This document shows positions 1-11,426 of a stretch of 64,000 nt of DNA, one piece after another. The stretch is from Chenopodium formosanum (lineage: Eukaryota; Streptophyta; Magnoliopsida; Caryophyllales; Amaranthaceae). Every line of letters starts with the position of its first letter. Within the stretch, counting starts at the first letter, position 1. The DNA lies in NCBI GenBank assembly GCA_024500155.1, contig CM044865.1:33311501-33375500 (forward strand), in the 5' to 3' direction. Under the pieces are notes generated by a model that was given only the letters and a program-made list of their open reading frames with translations, did not search any database and was not told the DNA's origin. Both the position numbers and the translations under genes were made by a program.

Positions 1-483
1 ATTTAGTTTCTCCATGACAAACTGATACTATAGTGCTCCTATCCGCATGATACTATGTTCTCCATGACAATATAGTACATATACATCAACACATCATTTC
101 ACAAGATTCATCACTATTTTTTCACCATTTCAAAGCATGAATATTATCTCACAAAGTGGCACCCAAAAATGGTGATTTGCTCAATTCTTCATCTAATCAT
201 GCAATTTTTATCTCGAATTTCTCACAAACACACATGTACACATATACAAATAAAATCATGGCAAGAATTTCAACATAAAGCTTCAAAATCAAAAACCCCC
301 AAATTGATTTTTTTTTAGGGTTTGTCATGAAATTGTTAATGTGAAGTAAATTCAAGGCAAAAATCAAAGGGAACTTACATGGATGTTTGTAAAGGGTCAA
401 AAATGAAGAGAAGATCGAGAAATTACAACAAAATTGGTGAAATTCGAAGCTTGAAAATGTGTTCCGGCCACCAGCACCACTGT

Positions 484-1014
484 CGCGACACGGGCGTGAT
501 TAACCGTGTCACGGTTAAGAGAAAACGCGTCACGGTTAAGAAAAACCGTGTCACGGTCAAGAGTAATACTTGACGGAGCTCCAGTGAAATAGGCGGCAGT
601 ACTGGAATAGAAACAGAAGCAGCAACAAAACAGCAGCAACGCAGTACAGTGGCCAAACAACCGCAACAAATCACGGAAAGAAAAAAAAAAAAAGAGCCAG
701 TCTAACCGTGTCACGGTCGCCTCTTCCGTGTCACGGCAAGCTATGAACGGCCGACGGTTAAACTCAGGCGTGGCGCGGCAGATTTTAGGAAGAGAGAAGC
801 TAAAATGGTGAAACCAAGTGTGAAATGGTGAAAGCAAGTGTGAAATGGTGAAATGGTGAAGGGGTGCACGCGCATTTGAAGGCAGCAAAGGACAAAAAGC
901 AAAAGAGCCGTTATTGACTGATTCAAACAAGAAAAATAAAAAAAAAAGGGAAACAGATATCCCGTGACACGGGATATAGTCCCGTCTGACGGGAATCCCT
1001 GACCGTGTCACGGG
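484..1014. repeat. Internal cluster of CCGTGTCACGG palindromes (T1)
   Basis: About nine copies of a short palindrome or its variants: CCGTGTCACGG, CCCGTGACACGGG and CCCGTCTGACGGG. The same variants recur in the T1 LTR at 2258-2510. The spacing is irregular, so this is not a simple tandem satellite. It lies upstream of the minus-strand splice donor at 373-378, where a promoter for an antisense gene would be expected. Function is unknown. Confidence 0.85.
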
Positions 1015-1250
1015 AACCTGGTGACGTGGCGCGGCAAAACTGAGCTTGGTCAGGGAATATTTTTGGCCTTTTGACCAGTTTGACTGATTTTCCGAGCTTA
1101 TTGGGCGATTATTTTTCGCTAGAATTACGTAGAAAATCTCAACTGATATTTAAGGGGGACTAAAATTACCATTTTACCCCTAGCAAGCGTCAAAGTCTAT
1201 TTTTCGGCATTTTAAGCATTCACTTATCAATTTTCAGCAACCGTCGTTTT

Positions 1251-1690
1251 CCTCAGGCTTGGAAAATGTTATCGGTGGATTTTTCTTCAAGTATAGAGAA
1301 CCGCCAAGTCGGCTTTCCTCAGGATTGGAAAGCGTTATCGGTGGATTTTTCTTCAAGTATAGAAAACCGCCAAGTCGGCTTTCCTCAGGCATGGAAAGCA
1401 TCATCCGTGGATTTTTCTTCAAGTATAGAAAACCACGAAATTCCTTTGTCGGCTTTCCTCAAGCATGGAAGGCATTATCGGTGGAATTCTTCAAGCATAG
1501 AATGACACCAAATTCATACGTCGACTTTCCTCAAGCATGGAAAGTATTATCCGGTAGCTTTCTTCAGGCTTAGAAAGCTACCAAACTCATCTGTCGGCTT
1601 TCTTCAAGCATGGAAAGCATTTCAACAAACGTCATCCGGTGGATTCCTTCAAGCATAGGAAGCTACCAAATTCATTTGTCACCGATACAC
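1251..1690 (+). repeat. Tandem array, 66-74 base unit, in T1 3' region
   Basis: Units start with CCTCAGGCTTGGAAA or CCTCAAGCATGGAAA at about 1251, 1317, 1383, 1457 and 1529, with more degenerate copies to about 1690. The first three intervals are exactly 66, 66 and 74 bases. Tandem arrays between pol and the polypurine tract are a known feature of Tat-lineage elements; T2, T3 and IV carry different ones in the same place. The reading frames through the array are repeat by-products. Confidence 0.85.
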
Positions 1691-1865
1691 GGGTGTCAGA
1701 TAAGCGTTCTATCCCTATACTCTTTTATCTGTGGAATTAACATTTTTTTGCAGGTATCGACGTATACAGAATGATTTAGGATCGCAGAACGTCTTAAATC
1801 ATTCTCCGTCCCTATCGACTACTTTGACTATCGTTTTCGAAACTGACGTTTCTACAAACTCAGTC

Positions 1866-1879
1866 AAAGTGGGGGCTTC
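1866..1879 (+). other. Polypurine tract of T1
   Basis: AAAGTGGGGGCTTC sits directly before the LTR start TGTAGACACC. The same tract is found before the LTRs of T2 (8733-8746) and, reversed, T3 and T4. It would prime plus-strand DNA synthesis and shows that the following LTR is a 3' LTR. The roughly 120 bases before it (1760-1865) are also conserved between the families. Confidence 0.85.
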
Positions 1880-3547
1880 TGTAGACACCTAAAAATGTCT
1901 CCCCAAAACCAAGCCCGATGATAAATAACCTTTCACCGCCACTGTTGGTCGGGTTTAGTATTTAATCCCGAGAGTGCTTAAAAAGTCGTATTTTATTAAA
2001 TTCATATATTTGAAAGGTCCATGGATCAGTCTTGGTGTTTGGTAAAAGCATAGTTTTAATTTGTTAATTAATTTTAAGCCCAAACCTTTTTTTTATTTTT
2101 ATTTATTATTTTTGGCCCAAATATTTTATTTATTATTTTCTCATTTTAGCCCGAATATTAAAAGTCAGAAAAAAGCCCGTAATTATCAATCGGCACTCAA
2201 AAAGCCGAAAGAAATTAGGGTTAAAAATGAATTTAGACGGAAAAATGGACTGGAGTTGACCGTGTCACGGTCAGGCTTGACCGTGTCACGGGAACATTTC
2301 CCGTCTGACGGTGGGACTTTCCGTGACACGGGAGGTCTGCCGTGACACGGGAAGCTCCGCGTCCTTTCCGCGTAAACCCTTAACGCGTTTTCCGTTCCGT
2401 TTTCTGAAAATTTCCCGCGACACTCCAAAGACTGACCGTGTCACGGGAACTTGTACCGTCTGACGGTACAGTTTAACCGTGTCACGGTACACTCTGACCG
2501 TGTCACAGATACTTTTTAGGGTTTTTTTTATCATTTTAGGGTTCCGTGTGCTCTCTCAGCACATTTCCCTATAAATACCCCCTCATTTCTGATGAACGGG
2601 GCAACGAGAATTCTATTATTCTTATTTCTCTCTCTTCTATGCTCTTAACCTAAACACTAGCCTACCCTTTTCACTTCAAAATTCCCTCTTCAAGCACTCA
2701 AAGGAGTCCATATTTTACTCGAGGTTCTATCCTTAAACAAAGGCGTGAAAGGTAGAATCGTTTGAGGGTTTGGCCCCAAAATTAACCTTGTTTTTTATTT
2801 AATTGTTGTTTTATTATTTCCTTGAAGTTACTGACTCGTTTTATTATTTTGTAGTTGCAAGCAAACAAATTCAAAGTAAGAGTTATGCTCTTTTTATTAT
2901 TATTTTTCTAACGATTTTTCTGTTGTTAGAATTATGATTGGTTCTTCTTATGTTTGTATTAATTTTATTATATTTTTGATCACAATATTGCATGTAAAGG
3001 GAATATGTAATTGAAAATCACGACTAATAAGATAATTTGGACAACCGGTTTGGGTTCCTTTTTAATCTTGTTGTTTAATCAAGTGATCACCAAATATTTA
3101 GAATTATGTGTGCATTAATTTTGAACCAATTTAGTTAAATAATAGTTTGGAGCAAATTGAATATTTTGTTTGTATGCCTTTGAGATCGCAGGAATACTTT
3201 TCACTATAAGAATCGAGTAGAGGCCAATACGGGCGAATGTGACTCCATGACTCACTTCGTACCATCATCCCCGATCCTCCTTTCGTGGTTCCGAACCATA
3301 TGGAGTTAGTAATCTCATGGATTATGAATGGGGTGTAACCTTCACGGGTCAATCGTTGCCTATCGTTGTCCCTTATCGTGGTTGCCTTTTTATGATCCGT
3401 GAATGGTTTACAAGTTCCTTAAAAACTTGTTGGCGGCTCCCTACTTTGCTTTGTCCCTAATCGTAATGTCAATTCCCACTTCCTATGAGTGCCAAGCATA
3501 TTCACAACATGCTTTTTAACGTAGGCGCACTTCGAGCGACGCCTACA
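1880..3547 (+). repeat. 3' LTR of T1
   Basis: Starts TGTAGACACC and probably ends GACGCCTACA, giving the TGTAG/CTACA termini of this family. The right end is placed from those termini and is the least certain part. U3 holds the palindrome cluster at 2258-2510. A TATA box (CTATAAATAC, about 2570) followed by pyrimidine-rich sequence marks the transcription start and confirms plus orientation. The later part aligns with the R/U5 region of T2, including the GTGTAACCTTCAC and CAAGTTCCTTAAAAACTTG stretches. Confidence 0.75.
2258..2510. repeat. LTR cluster of CCGTGTCACGG palindromes (T1)
   Basis: Nine copies of CCGTGTCACGG, CCGTGACACGG or CCGTCTGACGG in about 250 bases, ending some 60 bases upstream of the TATA box. 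Position in U3 suggests promoter or enhancer elements. The motif set is the same as in the internal cluster at 484-1014 and is not seen in the LTRs of the other Tat elements here. Confidence 0.85.
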
Positions 3548-3836
3548 ACACCGAAGTTCGCCCAAATTGATGAAGAAATATTAGCGCTACAGTTCTGAAC
3601 TTGTCGCACCACGATGACCTTATCGCGGTGCACTGGATCTTGTCGTTAGGCGACAAATTCTGTCGTGCTGCGCTGGTCTTGAACTCTGCGCACTACTTGT
3701 TCTGCGTTGGCGTACTGATACGGTGATGCAAGATCTGTAATAATTAAAGTGGCTTCACCTTGTAAAGGGTTGCCTACGTATCCTTTCTTAAGGAATTAGG
3801 CCAAACGTAGCTCTCTTGAGTATGTTACTCAAGTTA
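3548..3836 (-). mobile_element. 3' untranslated part of Tat element T0
   Basis: Non-coding sequence downstream (minus sense) of the T0 integrase end. On the minus strand it contains the element CTACGTTTGGCC...GGATACGTAGGCAACC (about 3768-3825). This motif also follows the gag of T2 (about 6236-6276) and T3 (about 17075-17115), so it is a conserved block of the lineage. 3590-3720 has short GTCGC/GCGAC-rich inverted repeats of the type seen in the LTRs of T2-T4. Confidence 0.55.
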
Positions 3837-4205
3837 TCATGGGTAGAACTTCATAAGCTGGTCAAGATTTTTGATATTTGAGAATTCGTTTCCATCCATA
3901 TCATTTAGTTTTGCGGCACGTCCTGATAGGATAGTTTTGACAATGTATGGCCTGGACCAATTAGGTCTAAATTTGTCTCTTGGGTCTAAAACATTTTTCT
4001 TTAACGCTTTTAACACTAAGTCCCCCACTTTGATGTTTCTTGTCTTGATGTTTTTCTTAAAGTGTCTACCCATGTGAGTTTGATAGCATTTAGTATGATG
4101 TAGAGCTTCTAGTCGTTTTTCATCGTGTAGAATAGCTCCTCATATCTTACTCTAGTCAATTCAACTTCATCGAGTTTACTTTCCAACGCGATTCATAGGG
4201 AAGGT
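3837..4205 (-). pseudogene. Tat integrase C-terminal fragment (T0 pol end)
   Basis: The clear part, 3837-4073, encodes 78 residues with the GDLVLK...FRPNWS.PYIV...L...DG signature of the gypsy integrase C-terminal (GPY/F) domain, ending in LMKFYP and a stop. Upstream, in a shifted frame, to about 4205, are decayed residues that fit the stretch following the integrase core (ELTRVRYEEL). The rest of this integrase lies about 35 kb away at 39096-39920 on the same strand and stops at the point where this fragment resumes, with some 15-20 residues missing. I infer one gene split by the insertions between them. It is non-functional. Confidence 0.75.
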
Positions 4206-4206
4206 A

Positions 4207-5330
4207 ATGGCAAGTCAAGAAGAAGTCAATGAGCTTAAGAAGTAAATGGATGATGTGACTAAGGTGTTGAAGACTTTAACCCTCCAAATTAATGACCCTA
4301 TGAAGCAACAACAAATGGATCTCATGCAAGAGAGCTTTAGCAAAATATCCAATGACTATAAATTCCAAGGCATTAACTCGCAAGGGGTCTTGGTGGACAA
4401 GGAGTTTCTTCCACAAAAGTTCAATGCCAACGACATCCCAAAATTCAAGGCAACTGATAATCCTTAGCTCCACTTAAGAGCCTTTGAAACCATAATGAAC
4501 ATTAAGGGGATTGATAGGAAAGTCTTTCATTCTTTGTTTTCTTTATCTCTTGAAAACGTTTGTCAACAATGGTTCTTTTCTCTTGATAAAGAGAAAACTT
4601 CTACTTGGGATGCTATTGTAAATGCTTTCATTGATAGATATAAATGTAATATTCAAGTCAAAGCTGATTGTAGACAACTTGAGATGCTAAGACAAAAAGA
4701 GAATGAAGGCTTTATTTATTTCTTTAATAAGTGGAGGGAAACATCCGCTAAGATGATTGAGGTTCCCTCCGAAAAAGAATCTGTGAGGATGTTTATCAAG
4801 AATCTCCAAGAGAAGTATTTGAAGCATTTAAAATATCAACATAATTTGGATACTTTCAAGGATGTCTATGACATCGGTATTGAAATCGAAGATGACCTCG
4901 CAAAGCATATAGCTACTAACAATAGTAACCACAGTGGCTGGAAAGAAAAGAAGAACGACAATCCTTCTTCTTCCGAAAACGCCCACTCTAGTAACAATGT
5001 TAGTACCTTAGACCATAACGGTGTCTTAGCTACGAATAATCAAGGATATAAAAAGAAACCCAGGAGAGAGTTCACACCCATTGGAATGACCTACTATGTT
5101 GCTTTCGATCGTCTCTATGATCGAGGATTAATCAAACCCATTGGCCCTACCGAGGATCCAACACCAGAAAAGTGATCTTCAAGATGGGATCCCAATTCCT
5201 ATTGCAAGTACCATCATATCAAGGAAATGGTCATACCACCGATGAATGCTACAGGTTTCAAAATCTTATTCAAGATCTCATAGAAGCAAACAAGATCCCA
5301 TTGCCTCTAGTTAGCGAGAAGACTGGGTGA
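4207..5330 (+). pseudogene. gag: Tat-type gag pseudogene (T2)
   Basis: Encodes a retrotransposon gag protein, the structural protein of the virus-like particle. It aligns along its length with the intact 372-residue gag of T3 (18030-19148). The start ATG at 4207 matches the T3 start (MAxQEE). Breaks: stop codons at about 4241, 4465 and 5173 and a frameshift near 5220. The Retrotrans_gag core is recognisable between about 4495 and 4900 (QQWFFSLDKEKTSTWDAIV, FFNKWRE). After the last frameshift comes the CCHC-type zinc-knuckle region and the conserved end LIEANKIPLPL. It cannot make a full protein. Confidence 0.85.
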
Positions 5331-7400
5331 TGATGAAGCAAGCAACACAACACAAGAGGCGAGCGTCAACGACAAGATTTCATGACCTCCTTTTCTATTT
5401 CTTTTCCATTTTTTCCTTTCCCCAATTGTCTAGCATAGGCACCTTTCTTTTCCCTTAGATTTATTTTGTAGATTTTTCTTTTTCCCTTTTAAATAAAATG
5501 AGCATTTATTTTCTTGCATATGATCATTGCATTAGAAACATAAAAAATAAAAAAAAAATATAAAAAAAAACCATGTCAAACTAAGCACAAGGTATACCAA
5601 TTATTTGAGGCACCCCTTGTAGCCACATCATATTACTTTTCACCTTTCAAATATACATCCTTTCTTGATAAACCACTTTGAGCCTCGTCTAATGATAGAC
5701 CTTTCTTTCTTCAATCCACATCTACCTAACCTTGGGATGGGACAGTGTGCAACGTATACAATTTTTAAAAGCTTGAGTGATTTCAAAAGATTAAAATAGC
5801 AAAAAATAAGGAAAAAAGATAAAAAAAAAATGTACAAAAGGACAAGTGTTCCAATGTCTTTGACATGAACATGTCTTTGATATGAACATGTCTCATATTG
5901 CGTTATTATCGAGTGCTCGGTACCGTGCCTGAGAAACATGAATGCCAAGTGAGTGATAGACCGCAAGATCGGGATCGCCCACACTTATAAAAATAAAAAA
6001 AATGCAAAAGAAAAAAAAAGAGAGCAAAAATAAAAAAAGAAAGAGCTCAAAAGTGAGAAAACTTAAGCATAAAAATAAAAACATTCAAAAGCAAGGTTGC
6101 ACACCTTTGGGGGCTTATCTAGGGTGTTGAGCCTTTATCCCCTTCTTCTTCTTCAAACCTTTAGCCTAACCACGTTACAACCCTTCAAAAGACCTTCTTG
6201 AGGTATAAATACACTTGTGCGAGGTTCGGCTAGAGCTACGTTCGGCCTGATTCCTAACGGATACGTAGGCAATCTCACATCGAGGTGCAGCCGTAATAAA
6301 AATACATTCACATTAACATTCACATTCACACATCATGATCATATCAAGAGATCTCCCATGCTCATCCTTATCTACTTAGAGCTAGACTTGGGGGCTTGAT
6401 CCTTACATCGTTAGCTTACCTAGCCTAAGAGTCACCATTATTTGACTCTTCTAAAAATAATATCTATCCACACACTTAGCTCTTGCGACTTAACCTTAGT
6501 GTCACTGTCACACACTGCACGGTTACATAACCAAAATATACTTCCCTTAGGAACCCTTTGTCATGAAATCTTAACAATACATTGAAGCATACTTCATCAT
6601 AACAAAATCACTCATCATTCATCATTGCATCACAAAGTACGAAGTGGTAAGCCTCCGTGCCTAAGTTATTCAAATACTTTCATCATGGAGTCAACAATTG
6701 AGATAGCGTAGGATGAATTAATCTTTGCACAACATTTGACTAAGCTCATTCAACATGCGCCTTCAAAAACTTCGCTTCTTTCTTTTTTCGTGTCTTTCTT
6801 TTTCGGGAGAAAGTCGGTACCCTCCACAAAAATGACGGAAAACTTTTTCTCTTTTGCATTTTTTGAGGCGCACAATCACATTACAGTGCGCACACGAGTC
6901 ATGTACACATTGAGTCATGTCGTGTTATCACATTGAGTCAACACTATGAACACACGAGTCACACGAAGTGAGTCATCATTAAGTAAAGTTTATACCTTGA
7001 GTCGTGTCAAGTCAATGAGTCAAGCAACACTAAGTCTTTTTGTCAACCCTAATTACATGAGCAAAATCCTATAGTCTTAAATGAAAATGTAGGTACAAAA
7101 GTTCTAGAAGGACGGGTAAGCTTTACAAAAGGTTTGAAGCAAAGGACGCAAACAACTTAGCAAATCAACTAGAGTCAGCTTGATTGCAATCATATTTGAT
7201 TGTCGAATCGGCCTGACGGTGGTTATATTAATTGATTGGGTTCCTTGGTACGCCAGTTATCCCCTATAAGCAAATTGACATGATTAGTAGTCGGCTCGAT
7301 TACAATCGTAGTAAGTGATTGACCTGAAGACGATCTTCTCACTTAGCTTAAGCGCCTAAGCATTGGCTCATTACAAGAACCAATGCATCGGCTCAAAAGC
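5331..7400 (+). other. Non-coding spacer of T2
   Basis: About 2 kb with no supportable gene. It includes A-rich stretches (5540-5575, 5990-6090), the conserved lineage block GCTACGTTCGGCCTGATTCC...GGATACGTAGGC at 6236-6276, a short pyrimidine/purine block around 6800-6850 (GGTACCCTCCACAAAAATGA) and several direct repeats of GAGTCATGT/GAGTCA between 6890 and 7025. The mirror image of this arrangement exists in T3 at 15960-18030, so it is element sequence and not host DNA. All frames are short and broken. Confidence 0.7.
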
Positions 7401-7404
7401 AAGC

Positions 7405-8090
7405 ACATATACGACAATTTTTCCAAGATTGGACTGTCATCCCCAACCAACAATATTTCCAAATATGGATTGTCGCGCATTCTTATTAAACGACAATTTT
7501 TCCAAGATTGGATTGTCATCTCTGGCAAAGATTCCAAGCGTGGATTGTGGTGCTCCTTCTCTATTTGGCAATTTTTTCCAAGTTTGGATTGTCATTTCTG
7601 GCAAGTTTTCCGAGATTGGATTTTCATACACCCAATTCCCTATGGCAAAATTTCCCAAAGGATTGTCGTAGGTCTTTATTCATCATAAATTTCGGCAAAG
7701 GTTTCTCAACGTGGATTTTCATTCATTTCAGTAAGTGGCAAATTATCCAAAAGTGGATTGTCGATCAACTCTTTTTTGCAAATGTTCCACGACGCGGAAT
7801 GTCAATTGTGGCAACATTTTCCTAAAAGGATTGTCGCATAGCATTGGCAAATTTCCAAGGTGGATTGCTTTTAAGAGTTATATTCCAAGATGTGGATTGT
7901 CGATCATAGAAAAGTTCTTATGACAGATTGTTACGAAGCATTGGCAACTTTTCCCAAAATTGGATTTTTACAAATTTTTCGAGATATGAATTGTTGCTTC
8001 ATCGTGGAAACATTTCCAAGGATGAATTGTTATGAAGCATTGAAAACTTTCCCTAAATCGGATTGTCATACATCATAAAAGAGTTGTGTT
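7405..8090 (+). repeat. Degenerate GGATTGTC tandem array (T2)
   Basis: Roughly 18 imperfect units of 30-45 bases built on TTCCAAGATTGGATTGTCAT followed by a GGCAA stretch. Units are variable in length and strongly diverged. The homologous array lies inverted in T3 at 15240-15960. It occupies the same slot, between the gag spacer and the polypurine tract, as the 66-base array of T1. The overlapping open frames here are repeat artefacts. Confidence 0.8.
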
Positions 8091-8732
8091 GGCAACTATT
8101 CCCAAAGAAAAGAGGATTTTCATCACCCAAAGCATCAACAGCAAAATTCAAGAAGCATTAAGGATCAACAAGCAGTGGTCTTTTGGTAATATTCTTTGGA
8201 ATATTATCGCAACAAATGAGGATGGATTCAGGCGAAGCAGTCTTCGATCATGTTCCCTGGCTTGCGGAAGATGGTCATAAAGCGGTAGAAGGTCGTACCA
8301 TTCTTCAATAGGATTCTCTTGCTTGCATAAGACTATCACGGCAGAAATAGGATGCAATTACCGGCGTAGCAGTCTTCAGGCGGTATCCCCTAGCTTGAGG
8401 AAGAACGTCAAAGATCTTTGTTTAGAGACATGTGAACATATCCACAAAAGCTCCATTGTTTAGAGATGAGTGAACATTAAAACTACGAGATGACGTTCCC
8501 TAGCTTGTGGAAGGTTGTCACAACAAAATTGCAAATCGGTTACCCCAGAGATGTGTGTTTGACGGTGCAAGATATGGGTTTCTTAACTCTCTTATCTGTT
8601 TTAACTAAGGCTAGTTTGCAGGTATGGGCGTTACAAGAATGATTTGGGATCGCAGAACGTTCTTAATCAATCTCCGTCCATATCGCTACTTTTACTTTTG
8701 TTTTCGAAACTTGCGTTTCTCCAAACTCAGTC
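8091..8732 (+). other. Region between array and PPT (T2)
   Basis: Contains two or three diverged copies of a unit with TTCCCTAGCTTG(C/T)GGAAG (about 8250, 8390, 8500), related to the 68-base array of T3 at 14823-15050 and to copies in T4 at 50800-51080. It is followed by the conserved block GATTTGGGATCGCAGAACGT (about 8640) found ahead of the PPT in T1, T3 and T4. No gene is seen. Confidence 0.65.
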
Positions 8733-8746
8733 AAAGTGGGGGCTTC
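8733..8746 (+). other. Polypurine tract of T2
   Basis: AAAGTGGGGGCTTC directly before the LTR start, identical to the tract of T1. Confidence 0.85.
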
Positions 8747-10565
8747 TGTAGACATCCATTTGTGTCTCACTAAAACCAAACCAAGTGATGAGTGCCTTTC
8801 ACATCGAATCATAATCGAATGAAGTGAAAATATGGAAGGTCTGGTGTTGCGGTTAGTGTCTCTCTTTTTTTGAAAACCTATTTTAAGAAAAAAGCCAATC
8901 TAGTTTTTCTTGGTCCATGAATAGTGTCCAATAATTGTATAGTTGGATCAATTTCGAAAAGAGCTTTCCAACGATATATTATATGCCCAATTCCGATGAA
9001 TAACAAGGAAGTTATGGCCAAATTACTAAACTGGGCCCGGTTTGATCCTTATATGCGGCCCAATGATCTAGTAGAGGGCCAATTATTGATTTATCATTCC
9101 TAATGTGATTAAAATTGAATCTAGTTCTCTAGATTCTTCTAGAAGGTTCTTTTGAATCCTAATTTAATTAGCATTGATATATTGACTTTAATTGACTTTT
9201 AGGAGTTTTAATTAGAATTAAAGAAGTGTTTTTAAGGAAAATACAGTTTTACCCTCTCATACACTTAAATTTTATGAAAATAAGAAAACGCGTGGAAAAC
9301 TATTTGTAGCGCCATACGACAAGTCTCTCGCCTGGCGACAGGCGTGTGTTTGGCGCTGCGATCGTGTTTTATTCTTTTCGAAACTCTGATTCGATTTTTA
9401 TCTTATCCGGCTGATTTTCTCAATAAATAGCCTCCTTAAACCTCCGTTTTCAATCACCAACTCTCATCAAGAATTTCTTGATATTATTTTCTCTCTCTTT
9501 TCTAAACTAGCTTTTTACAAACACCATACCGCATTCACAAGATCTAGACACACCTAGCCAAGTTTGAAGTTGCCTTCGCCCTAGACGTGAAAGGTTTAAT
9601 TTCTGAGGATTTGGTCCCAAATCTCTCTCTCAATTATTTAATTTAATTCTTTGATTTTATTATTTTCCTTGAATTTATTAATGTGTGTATTTTGTTATTA
9701 GAAAGAGGTACGAGGCATCAAGTAAGTGCTTTAATTGTTTACATTGTTATTATGATATAGAAATCATGTCTAGGTTGTTATTATGATTCCAAGGGTAATG
9801 TTAGGGTGTTTTGATCTTCGTAGTATCTTGTTTAGGGAAAAAGTTATAATATCAAATATGCCAATTATTATTCCTATGATGCCTTTTATTTTCTTTCCTA
9901 ATATTCATGTTAGTATCATGTTAGGGCTATATATTTGATCTCTAATGCTTAGTGACATGGTAGGGTTTGTTATTAATCTTGTTAGTATCATGCCTAGGAT
10001 CTTGCTATTATTATGCTTTAACATTATTATTCATTATAATTATTGTTATGATTTTTATTGTTATTATAAATATGTTGCTTGATATATATTTTGTTTTTGC
10101 TTGATCACACCTTTTATGCATATTTAAAGAGAATTTGTACTTGTAATCTTGCTTAATAAGATGATTAATAATCTTGTTTAGGGTTAATTTGATTATAATT
10201 CAAGTGATCCCCAATAATTGATTTATTTGTTTAGGGTAAATCTATTGATTGCATGTTAGTCAGAAAGTGCACATGAATGCGAGAAGAATAAAGTAGAGAC
10301 CTATTATTAGGGCAGGTTCTTTCTCTTTTAGATTGGATTTGTACCTTCATCCTCGAACTTCCAGTCATGGTTCAAGACCTATAGGAGTTAACGATCTCCT
10401 GGATCGTTAAAGGGTGTAACCTTCACCTTGTGAACGGTTTATAAGTTCCTAAAACTTATTGACGAATCTTTTGCTCTAGCTTCCTTCCCTTTGGACGCCA
10501 CCATGCTTAAGTGTGTGATCATAGTAGGGTTCAAGTTTGGGGTAATGCTTGAAATATTCCCTACA
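8747..10565 (+). repeat. 3' LTR of T2
   Basis: 1819 bases, TGTAGACATCC to AATATTCCCTACA. U3 has a short GC-rich segment with GGCGAC/GTCGCC-type inverted motifs at about 9310-9362. A TATA-like CAATAAATAG at about 9420 is followed by the pyrimidine-rich leader. R/U5 is AT-rich and ends with the family-conserved GTGATCATAGTAGGGTTC stretch. This is the most complete LTR of the family in the window, together with 48666-50579. Confidence 0.85.
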
Positions 10566-11426
10566 GTTTGGATATTGTTTCTTTTTGTAAGAAAGCTTGT
10601 GTTTTGTATATCTTTTGAATAATAAAAAGTGAATAAACGAAAAAGTTGTCCAAAGTTAAAAAAGCCAAGGACATTCAAATGCAAAGTTGTAAAAGTCGTC
10701 CATAGTTAAAAGGGGCAAGGACACTAAATAAAGTGAAATTATGAAATATTGTAAAAATGAGAAATCCATAAATAATTTGATGCGATTCTTTTCTCCTTTT
10801 TAAGCATTGAGGACAATGCTTCCTTTAAGCTTAGGGGAGAAGCATTTACGCTTTTTGTATATATGATTGTGGCTATAGCTTTCAATAAGCTTGGGGGTGT
10901 TAGTTTGTTTTTGTTTGGTGATTACTTGGTTATGAGGAGAAAGTTTGATCACCCTTTTGCTTCACTAATTAGGAATACCACCAAATTTTAAATTTTAAGC
11001 CTACTCTCTTCCTTTTGCCCTTACGTTACAACCATTGGGAAAGACCTTTTGACCTACAGGTTGAGTCAATTATCGGGGGAGGGCATTATGAGTTAAAGCC
11101 TAAAGAGAAGGGATGCAAAGTCAAGACGTCGAGTAACCTAAAATATGTACTTTTTTGGCTCCTTCGAGGAGCTATTAAGGTGCTCACTAAAGGGAGATTT
11201 GAGGCTATAGGGAGAACGCGGTAAGATCGAATGGGATGAAGGTGGATTTTGATTACTAGTTCTCTACGCTTAGCACATTCTATGTTTTAATCGACCTCGG
11301 ATATCTTGGAATGTAAATACCCCTATTTTCTTAGGAAAGTTGTTTATTCATTTGAAGTATAGTCATTTTGTAAAGTTCAATTCGTAAAGGTTTATATTTC
11401 ACTTTTCTATTGATTTCTTTTACTTT
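10566..11426 (+). other. Athila A0 3' untranslated region, first part
   Basis: Non-coding. Markers shared with element VII are GCTTGTGTTTTGTATATCTT, GAGGACAATGCTT, AAGCTTGGGG near 10880 and GAGGGCATTATGAGTTAAAG near 11080. The only longer frame (11015-11224) is not conserved as protein. Continues at 12948 after the CACTA element. Confidence 0.7.

Larger units (their letters stand above)
1..3547 (+). mobile_element. Tat-lineage LTR retrotransposon T1, 3' part
   Basis: The 3' end of a plus-strand Ty3/gypsy element; its 5' part lies left of the window. In order it shows an AT-rich stretch (1-480), a cluster of CCGTGTCACGG-type palindromes (484-1014), a 66-74 base tandem array (1251-1690), a polypurine tract and a 3' LTR. 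On the minus strand 1-560 resembles the start of an antisense transcription unit: a GTAAGT splice donor at 373-378 matches the position and context of a donor at 51676-51681 in element T4, ahead of an antisense gene. No open reading frame of T1 is convincing. The assignment to Tat rests on the PPT and LTR ends shared with T2, T3 and T4. Confidence 0.7.
4206..10565 (+). mobile_element. Gag-only Tat-type retrotransposon T2, 5' LTR missing
   Basis: Contains a decayed gag, a 2 kb non-coding spacer, degenerate tandem arrays, a polypurine tract and a 3' LTR. No protease, RT, RNase H or integrase is present; the conserved block that follows pol in T0 lies only about 900 bases after gag, so pol appears cleanly removed. 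The left end joins the T0 integrase directly with no 5' LTR, pointing to a deletion. The right end abuts Athila A0 sequence at GTTTG, which fits insertion into A0. T3 has the same architecture. Confidence 0.75.

Noticed and set aside
397..1011. 204-codon minus-strand frame
   Set aside because: It runs through the palindrome cluster, has low-complexity Phe/Leu/Cys content and no similarity to known proteins; overlapping frames on both strands are equally long.
1234..1573. Overlapping frames of about 60-100 codons with repeated protein units
   Set aside because: The 66-base unit is divisible by three, so any stop-free frame repeats. There is no start context or conservation.
7405..8090. CRISPR-like spaced repeats
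   Set aside because: Repeats are diverged, of variable spacing, in a plant retroelement, with no cas genes.
7343..8357. Set of overlapping short frames with repeated 'GLS' and 'DCH' peptides
   Set aside because: Translations of the degenerate array of T2; the same frames appear on the other strand in T3.
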